57,738 nt of DNA from Rhodobacteraceae bacterium UBA3069 (GTDB taxonomy: Bacteria > Pseudomonadota > Alphaproteobacteria > Rhodobacterales > Rhodobacteraceae). The stretch is taken from the NCBI GenBank assembly GCA_002366795.1, contig DFBX01000012.1:1-57738 (forward strand). Direction: 5' to 3'. Of this stretch, positions 52,801-57,738 are shown piece after piece. Below the pieces are notes generated by a model that saw nothing but the letters and a program-made list of their open reading frames with translations, did no database searches and was not told the DNA's origin. Numbering within the stretch: the stretch's first letter is position 1; each line of letters starts with the position of its first letter. Both the position numbers and the translations under genes were made by a program.

Positions 52801-53333
52801 GGGTTCAACGTGGGCATGAACCAGGCCAGGAAGGCCGCGTCGGACTGGTGCGGCATGGAGGATGAAACGCAGCCGTGATCGTCCCCCGCAACCACCAGCA
52901 CGCCGCCTTTTTTCGATGTGCCGTAAGCGTTGCCATGTTTCAGCGCATCGCCGGACCGGTCCACGCCCGGTCCTTTGCCATACCACATGGAAAACACGCC
53001 CTTGACCTCGGCATCGGGGACTAGCGGCACCTGCTGCGCGCCCAAGACGGCGGTGGCGCCAAGGTCTTCGTTCACTGCGGGAAGGAACTTGATCTTGTTG
53101 CTTTCCAGCAGGTCCGATTGGGCCCAGAGTTCTTGATCGACGCCGCCAAGCGGGGATCCGCGATAGCCTGACACGAAACCGGCGGTGTTCAGCCCCGCCG
53201 CGCGGTCGCGTCGCGCCTGGTCCAGCATGATCCGCACCAATGCTTGCGTGCCGGTCAGGAACACACGCCCTTGTGTCTGGGTGTAGCGGTCCGACAATTG
53301 GTAGCTGGCGAAGGCGGGGCGGGGGTCTGACAT
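49884..53333 (-). CDS. Indolepyruvate ferredoxin oxidoreductase, fused large form
   Basis: A 1149-residue fused 2-oxoacid oxidoreductase that decarboxylates indolepyruvate and related aryl pyruvates to the acyl-CoA in aromatic amino-acid breakdown. It contains the pyrimidine-binding TPP domain (AAGLNTAGFVSGYRGSPLGG) and the TPP core domain (CSGCPHNSSTHVPDGS, GIGCHVMASWM, MGGEGVPW, LYNDAVAMTGGQ). A ferredoxin-like Cys cluster follows (NPLVCEGCGDCSTASNCLS, CNKDFSCLNGFCPSF), then the gamma-type domain (VTGVGGTGVITVGALI). Length is normal for the alphaproteobacterial fused form. AGGAG precedes ATG 53333. Divergent from an Lrp regulator. Confidence 0.94.
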   Translation of the reverse strand: MSDPRPAFASYQLSDRYTQTQGRVFLTGTQALVRIMLDQARRDRAAGLNTAGFVSGYRGSPLGGVDQELWAQSDLLESNKIKFLPAVNEDLGATAVLGAQQVPLVPDAEVKGVFSMWYGKGPGVDRSGDALKHGNAYGTSKKGGVLVVAGDDHGCVSSSMPHQSDAAFLAWFMPTLNPASVGEYLEYGEYGLALSRYSGTWVGFKAISETVESARSVALRPDRSFTFPDIDLPPGGLHIRAGDGPSPEIETRLYHKLRAVEAFVESNPIDRAIYNLPDARYGFVTTGKGHLDLMEALRLLGLTEDRCRALGIDIYKVGMVWPLARRDALAFVKGKSEVMVIEEKRGIIESQFKEYFYDWPGSKPERMVGKHDARATRDLVPWTGELSPRLLAPLIAERLHRLFPDEGLPARAAALTAQDPPVLNVTGATRTPYFCSGCPHNSSTHVPDGSNALSGIGCHVMASWMDRDTDGFAQMGGEGVPWAAASLFIGKQHVFQNLGEGTWYHSGSLAIRQAVAAKANITYKVLYNDAVAMTGGQPVDGPVSVQAIAQSVRAEGVQRIALVSDDIGKFKAADFPDGTTFNDRTDLDAVQRALREVKGVSVLIYEQTCATEKRRRRKRGTMADPDTFAVINPLVCEGCGDCSTASNCLSVEPLETELGRKRQINQSSCNKDFSCLNGFCPSFVTVTGAKRRRRSGADIALDPLLAALPTPCLPALDTPFDLLVTGVGGTGVITVGALITMAAHIEGRGASVLDFTGFAQKFGTVLSFIRLGEAPDTLNQVRIDKGAADAVIGCDVVVSSAPKASAHYHQGTRMVLNTAAMPTGDLVLNRDADLRVDRRVDAIAGAVGAENLSNMDANALAESLLGDSVFANVMMLGFAWQKGLVPVSETALKQAIGLNGVAVAANTRAFDLGRVMAENPDALTSRSASSAPHKPLQTLQEIIDYRAAFLTEYQNAAYAARYRNRLSGLAHLPEAMQIDAAKSLFRLMAYKDEYEVARLHTQTGFTDRLKDQFKGDFKIQHHLAPPLLPNGKDAKGRPRKRRFGPWINPALRGLAALKSLRGTWADPFRMTADRKLDRDLLAWFDRVLDLVAQHYAPDTAPTCTALLRLPQDIRGYGPLREDAAAKARTDARTLTAALKQPGAAHSSAA

Positions 53334-53466
53334 TTCGGGCTCCTGTTATGCGCGCTGGAACAGGATAGGCGGGGGGCACTGGTTTGCGGTGCCGGAGTTT
53401 TTGAGTATTTCTGGCAAAATGAAAATTCATATCGCAAAATGATCAAAATGTGAAATGAGGTGCCGA
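53334..53466. promoter_or_regulatory. Divergent region IOR / Lrp regulator, with dispersed-element copy
   Basis: Contains GAGTATTTCTGGCAAAATGA at 53403-53422, a copy of the dispersed element otherwise found between convergent genes. It is followed by AT-rich text with repeated CAAAATG (53435-53441 and 53444-53450 region) before the lrp start. The repeated half-sites could be where the Lrp-type protein binds to control itself and the oxidoreductase. Confidence 0.45.
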
Positions 53467-53907
53467 ATGGAGATGGATGCCAAGGATCGCGCGCTTTTGG
53501 CGCTGCTGGAGGAAAACTGCCGCCTGTCCAATGCCGAGATGGCCGCGCGGGTGGGCATGTCCACCAGCGCCTGTTGGCGGCGGGTGCGCGCCTTTGAAGA
53601 GGCGGGGCTGATCAAGCGTTACGGTGCGGTGCTGGACCGCGCGGCCATGGGGATGGATTTTCATGCCATCGTTCACGTGCAGCTACACCGTCATGATGCC
53701 GATCAGGGGCAGGCCTTCAACCGCGCGGTGCGCCTGCGCGAGGAGGTGCGCGATTGCTATGCCACCACCGGCGAGGCTGATTACCACCTGCGGGTGCGCT
53801 GCGCGGATCTGGCGGCCTATAACCGCTTTCTGGAGGAGTTTCTGTTTCGCAGCCCCGCCGTGCGGTCGGCCCAGACCAATGTGATCTTGCGCGATATCAA
53901 GGGCTAG
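53467..53907 (+). CDS. Lrp/AsnC-family transcriptional regulator
   Basis: A 146-residue regulator with an N-terminal winged helix-turn-helix (DAKDRALLALLEENCRLSNAEMAARVGMSTSACWRRV region) and a C-terminal RAM ligand-binding domain (AIVHVQLHRHD, VRDCYATTGEADYHLRVRC). ATG 53467 has GAGG six bases upstream; ATGs at 53455 and 53473 are alternatives. Being divergent from the indolepyruvate oxidoreductase, it probably senses an aromatic amino acid and controls that gene. This pairing is frequent in Proteobacteria. Confidence 0.9.
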   Translation: MEMDAKDRALLALLEENCRLSNAEMAARVGMSTSACWRRVRAFEEAGLIKRYGAVLDRAAMGMDFHAIVHVQLHRHDADQGQAFNRAVRLREEVRDCYATTGEADYHLRVRCADLAAYNRFLEEFLFRSPAVRSAQTNVILRDIKG

Positions 53908-54083
53908 GGGCTGGTTTTCCTGACCCGTCCGGCGATGGACGCGGGCCGCGATTTACGCTAAGTTAATTTTCAGGGGTCGCCGATATTTCCAGGCCCGATT
54001 GCATTTCATGCGGCGCTGCGCCGCCGCGCTGTCAAAGTCATTTCAACCGCCGCCCGCTGCCTTGGGCCGGGAAAGGATTTCCC

Positions 54084-55250
54084 ATGAAAATCGCTGTTTT
54101 CGGGCTGGGCTATGTGGGCCTGTCCAATGCTGTTTTGCTGGCGCAACATAACGCGGTGCGGGCGGTGGACCTGTCGCCGCAGCGGGTCGGGCTGGTCAAT
54201 GCCCGTATCAGCCCCATCGTCGATGCGGAACTGTCTGATTACCTGACGCGCCAGACCCTGAACCTGCGTGCGATGCTGGACCCGGCCGAGGCGTTGGAGG
54301 GTGCGGATTATGCAATTGTCGCCACGCTCACCGATCACGATCCTGAAACCGACAGTTTTGACACATCAAGCGTGGAGGCCGTGATTGCGCAGGTTCTGAA
54401 AATGGCCCCGCAGGCGACCATCGTTGTCAAATCCACCATCCCCGTGGGGTTCATCGCGCGGATGCGGGCGGAAACGGGGCGGGATAACATCCTGTTTTCG
54501 CCCGAATTCCTGCGCAAAGGGCGGGCGCTGCATGACAACCTCTATCCCAGCCGTATCGTCGTGGGGGGCACCTGCGACAAGGCGCGGCGCTTTGCCGATC
54601 TGCTGGTGCAGGGCGCGCGCGCCAACAATGTGCCCGTGCAGCTGACCGGCCCAAGCGAGGCCGAGGCGATCAAGCTGTTCGCCAACACATATCTTGCGAT
54701 GCGCGTGGCCTATTTCAACGAATTGGACAGTTATGCGATGCGTCATGGCATGGACAGCCGCCAGATCATCGACGGGGTCTGCATGGACCCGCGGGTGGGG
54801 GCGGGATATAACAACCCCTTTTTCGGCTATGGGGGGTATTGCCTGCCCAAGGACACGCGGCAATTGTTGGCCAATTATGCCGAGGTGCCGCAGAACCTGA
54901 TCCGCGCCATCGTCGATGCAAACCGCACCCGCAAGGATGTGATTGCCGATGCCATACTGGCGCGAAATCCGCGCCGCGTGGGCATTTTCCGGCTGGTCAT
55001 GAAGGCCGGATCGGATAATTTCAGGCAAAGTTCCGTCCAGGGGATCATGAAGCGGATCAAGGCGCGCGGGGTCGAGGTGGTGGTGTACGAGCCGGGCCTT
55101 GAGGCGACAGAGTTCTTCCATTCGCGGGTGATGCATGATCTGGACGGGTTCAAGGCGGGGGCTGACGTGATAGTCGCCAACCGCATGGCGGATGAATTGG
55201 CAGATGTGCGCGGTAAGGTGTTCACGCGCGATCTGTTCGGGGCAGATTAA
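54084..55250 (+). CDS. ugd: UDP-glucose 6-dehydrogenase
   Basis: Oxidises UDP-glucose to UDP-glucuronate with two NAD. A 388-residue protein with the N-terminal NAD motif VFGLGYVGLS (about 5-14), VVKSTIPVGF, the FSPEFLRKGRALHDNLYPSRIVVG stretch, and the catalytic Cys in YGGYCLPKDT (C253). GGGAAAGGA precedes the ATG. Followed after 33 bases by an epimerase gene, so the two should supply UDP-glucuronate and UDP-galacturonate for exopolysaccharide. Confidence 0.94.
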   Translation: MKIAVFGLGYVGLSNAVLLAQHNAVRAVDLSPQRVGLVNARISPIVDAELSDYLTRQTLNLRAMLDPAEALEGADYAIVATLTDHDPETDSFDTSSVEAVIAQVLKMAPQATIVVKSTIPVGFIARMRAETGRDNILFSPEFLRKGRALHDNLYPSRIVVGGTCDKARRFADLLVQGARANNVPVQLTGPSEAEAIKLFANTYLAMRVAYFNELDSYAMRHGMDSRQIIDGVCMDPRVGAGYNNPFFGYGGYCLPKDTRQLLANYAEVPQNLIRAIVDANRTRKDVIADAILARNPRRVGIFRLVMKAGSDNFRQSSVQGIMKRIKARGVEVVVYEPGLEATEFFHSRVMHDLDGFKAGADVIVANRMADELADVRGKVFTRDLFGAD

Positions 55251-55283
55251 GCGGGGCCATGCGCCCCGTCACAAGGGGCAGAC

Positions 55284-56285
55284 ATGGCAAGAACGGCATT
55301 GGTCACGGGGGCGGCGGGTTTCATTGGTGCGGCGGTATGCGAACGCCTTTTGGCCGAGGGATGGCGCATTGTCGGGCTGGACGCCATGACCGATTACTAT
55401 GATGTGGCCCTGAAGGAAGCACGCGAGGCGCGGCTGACCGGCGATTACCGGTCGGTCCACGGGCGGGTCGAAGACCCCGGCCTGCTGATGCACCTGTTCG
55501 AGGAGGAAAAGCCGGACGTTGTGATCCACCTCGCAGCGCAAGCGGGCGTGCGCTATTCGATTGAGGCACCGCGCAGCTACCTAGACAGCAATATCACCGG
55601 AACGTTCGAATTGCTGGAGGCCGCGCGCGCCCATCCGCCGCAACATATGCTGCTGGCTTCGACCTCTTCGGCCTATGGGGCCAATACCGATATGCCTTAT
55701 GCCGAGACCATGAAGGCCGATCACCAGATGTCCTTCTATGCGGCGACCAAGAAGGCGACCGAATCCATGGCGCATTCCTATGCGCATCTGTTCGGCCTGC
55801 CGGTGACGATGTTCCGGTTCTTCACGGTCTATGGCCCCTGGGGACGCCCCGATATGGCGCTGTTCAAGTTCACCCGCGCCATTCTGGCGGGGGAGGCGAT
55901 CGACGTTTACAACCACGGTAACATGCGCCGCGATTTCACCTATATCACCGATCTGGTGCAGGCGATCCGGCTGCTGCTGGACGCGGTGCCAACGGTCGGC
56001 GCGCCGGTGGGGGATATGGACAGCCTGTCGCCCGTCGCCCCATTCCGGGTGGTGAACATCGGCAACTCTGCCCCGGTCCCCTTGGGCGATTTCATCGACG
56101 CGATTGAAACGGCCACAGGGCGCAAGGCCATTCGCAACCCGATGGACATGCAGCCGGGTGACGTGCCCGCCACATGGGCCGATGCCAGTTTGCTGAAACA
56201 GCTGACCGGATATGCGCCGCAGACCGGCGTGCCCGAAGGCGTGGCCGCATTCGTGGAATGGTACCGCGCCTACCACGGCGCTTGA
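55284..56285 (+). CDS. NAD-dependent sugar-nucleotide epimerase, UDP-glucuronate 4-epimerase-like
   Basis: A 333-residue extended short-chain dehydrogenase. It has NAD motif TGAAGFIGAAV, a LAAQAGVRYSIEAPRSY segment, catalytic S/Y/K in STSSAYG and FYAATKKATE, and RFFTVYGPWGRPDMALFKF, typical of UDP-glucuronate 4-epimerases. The product would be UDP-galacturonate. Cotranscribed with ugd; AAGGGG precedes ATG 55284. It converges on the ExoF-like gene. Confidence 0.9.
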   Translation: MARTALVTGAAGFIGAAVCERLLAEGWRIVGLDAMTDYYDVALKEAREARLTGDYRSVHGRVEDPGLLMHLFEEEKPDVVIHLAAQAGVRYSIEAPRSYLDSNITGTFELLEAARAHPPQHMLLASTSSAYGANTDMPYAETMKADHQMSFYAATKKATESMAHSYAHLFGLPVTMFRFFTVYGPWGRPDMALFKFTRAILAGEAIDVYNHGNMRRDFTYITDLVQAIRLLLDAVPTVGAPVGDMDSLSPVAPFRVVNIGNSAPVPLGDFIDAIETATGRKAIRNPMDMQPGDVPATWADASLLKQLTGYAPQTGVPEGVAAFVEWYRAYHGA

Positions 56286-56309
56286 ACTGCGTCTCGCAAG
56301 GCGTTGATA

Positions 56310-57586
56310 TTAATAGATTGCTGCGCTGATCGCGTTGATCGTGTCACCGGGCATCACCAGCGATGCGGGGCTGCCCATGCTGGCCGCCGCGCCGGGCCTG
56401 TCCAGGCTGACACGGGTGATGGCGTATTGCGCGCCGCCATCGTCCAGCATCGCGGCCTTGTCGCCGCTCAAGGCGGGTAACCCGTCGGCTGCCTCGTCAT
56501 AAGAGGCGCCGACCATGCCCGCCCGTGTCGCCGGATCCAGCCGCGCGCGTACGTCCAGCAGATCGGATCGCACCTGCGACAGCTCTGCTGCCAATTCGCC
56601 CCGCGCATTCACGGCAAAGGTGGCCAGGTCCAGCCGTCGCTGTTCCAGCGTCAGTTCCGTTTCCGAAATCATGGCGATCACCTCCAGCAGCGAGGAATTG
56701 GCCGAGGAACTGGCTCGTTGCAGGTTCATCAGGTCGGTCGCCACGGCCAGCTTGCGCTTTGCCAGTTTCTGGAACGCCTCCAGCCGTTCGGCAATGATCA
56801 CCGTCTCGCGCTCGACTTCGGTCCGGCGTTGCTTCAGCAGGTCCAGCCGTTCGGCGGTCAGTCGCTGTTGGTCCAGCAACGAGGCATGGCGCTTGGCGCG
56901 GCTTTCGGTGTTCTGGCGGTAGACATCGCGCTGCGTGTCGATCAGGTCGGCCAGCGCCGGATTGGCGGCCAGACGGTCGGGCAGGGTGAAAAACCGCGCC
57001 GAATCGACCGAGGCATCGCCGCCCGTCCCGTAGGCGGTGCGCACATAGGCCAATTCCGACAGGATGCGCGATTCCAGCAAGGACAGCGACTGCGTCCGCC
57101 GTTCCATCGCGGCGGCGAATTCGATGGACCGCAGGGCGTTCAGCGTCGGGCCAGCTCATCGGATGACACGGTGATCCGACCGCCCGCCAGCGCCATCACC
57201 TGCGCCACGGTCAGGCCGGGCCGCCACGGATAGGCACCGGGGTTGCTGACTGCGCCATCGACGTAGACATCAAGCCGCCGCGTAGCCGTCACCGTCACCG
57301 ATGGGCTTTGATCCAGCCCCGATTTGCGCAGCGCGGCGATGATCTTTTCCTCAAGCTCGGGGGCGGTCAGGCCCTGTGCGTCGATCCGGCCGACCAGCGG
57401 AATGGCAATCTGCCCTGCGGCGTCGATCAGTCGCGCGCCGGACAATTCGGGGCGGGCATAGACATCGACGGTGACTTCCTCGCCGGGGAGCAGCCCCACG
57501 CGAGAGGCCGTTTGCCCCGGTGCCATTGTCGTGGAAAGGATCAATAGGGCGCAGCCGCCCAGAAACGCGCGGAATGATTGCGTCAT
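56310..57586 (-). pseudogene. ExoF-type polysaccharide export protein, frameshifted
   Basis: Two frames together read as one outer-membrane/periplasmic export protein of about 413 residues. From ATG 57586: signal peptide (AFLGGCALLILSTTMAPGQTA), a Poly_export domain (LLPGEEVTVDVYARPELSG) and a SLBB-like domain (VDVYVDGAVSNPGAYPWRPG). The frame ends at 57140 (SSDELARR). A shift of one base near 57147 gives DELARTLNALRSIEFAAAM, then joins MERRTQSLSLLESRIL and a coiled-coil half ending at 56310 (VMPGDTINAISAAIY). Either a true lesion or a sequencing error. It probably serves the same polysaccharide as ugd and its epimerase. Confidence 0.75.
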
Positions 57587-57738
57587 GGATGCTCCAAATA
57601 TGTGAACCGCGTGATGAAATCGCGATAGGCCTTTAAAAATTACCATTTTATAATAAGAGGATAACATTGTTTTAGTCATTCTGGAAATAGCCATGTCGGC
57701 AGCGGTTCCTCTGCATAGCTGTCACATCCCGGCAGGTA
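57587..57738 (-). promoter_or_regulatory. AT-rich region upstream of the ExoF-like gene
   Basis: Clearly AT-richer than the rest of the window, with TTATTATAAAATGG on the minus strand around 57643-57656. It probably holds the promoter of the ExoF-like gene. The window ends here, so other genes may overlap the last bases. Confidence 0.35.

Noticed and set aside
53930..53975. CtrA box TTAA-N7-TTAA upstream of ugd
   Set aside because: TTAC-N6-TTAA at about 53954 has the wrong spacing and one mismatch.
1..57738. CRISPR arrays, rRNA, intact insertion sequences or prophage genes
   Set aside because: No regularly spaced repeats, transposase, integrase or phage structural motifs were seen in any frame.

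Overview
The window is GC-rich and gene-dense. Its gene content points to an alphaproteobacterium of the Rhodobacterales (Rhodobacteraceae/Roseobacter type). Supporting this are the alr-mlaE-mlaF and dnaB neighbourhood, a 1225-residue B12-dependent ribonucleotide reductase (NrdJ) with a candidate NrdR box, CoxD/CoxE-type accessory genes, fused indolepyruvate oxidoreductase beside an Lrp regulator, two-domain cold-shock protein, and GT2/sulfotransferase surface-glycan genes. No rRNA, CRISPR array, integrase or intact insertion sequence was seen. Two tRNAs are present, Pro(TGG) and Leu(CAA).

Layout. 1-7.7 kb: lipid-transport ABC genes (mlaF cut by the window edge, mlaE), alr, a twice-frameshifted membrane hydroxylase/desaturase, dnaB, and pyrE and pyrC flanking a TPR-like gene. 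7.8-14.1 kb: a five-gene leftward surface-glycan operon (three GT2 proteins, one fused to a degenerate sulfotransferase domain, one true sulfotransferase, one conserved unknown). 14.3-21.7 kb: rightward CoxD/CoxE-like pair, OmpA-family protein, paired YeeE/YedE sulfur transporters behind a composite FNR/SqrR-like operator, then XdhC and a molybdopterin-binding protein. 21.8-28.8 kb: leftward run fabI, LysE exporter, gpt, aminotransferase, ppiD-like, trpE, shortened flavodoxin. 28.9-31.6 kb: pdxH, cold-shock protein, DUF192 protein, tRNA-Pro, sulfotransferase. 32.2-41.1 kb: nrdJ, an overlooked 46-residue gene, and a Rad50/Mre11-like (YhaN/YhaO) pair.

The most remarkable part is 41.1-49.5 kb. 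First comes what reads as the collapsed remains of an uptake-hydrogenase locus: pieces of hupT, hupV and hypE in that order on one strand, with nonsense, frameshift, stop-loss and deletion damage. Past dsbB, a YqaA-type membrane protein and tRNA-Leu lies an unrecognised cluster: a 2OG-oxygenase (PhyH), a divergent protein-kinase-like protein, a CxxC protein, a squalene-cyclase-like toroid with DxDS in place of DxDD, a possible prenyltransferase-fold protein, a Gly-rich/collagen-like protein and a protein of unknown family. It could be an undescribed system that makes or modifies a Gly-rich structural or precursor protein; that role is inference.

49.9-57.7 kb returns to metabolism: indolepyruvate ferredoxin oxidoreductase divergent from its likely Lrp regulator, then UDP-glucose dehydrogenase, a UDP-glucuronate-epimerase-like enzyme and a frameshifted ExoF-type export protein, suggesting uronic-acid-containing exopolysaccharide. 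Three single-base frameshifts in otherwise well-conserved genes could be real lesions or assembly errors.
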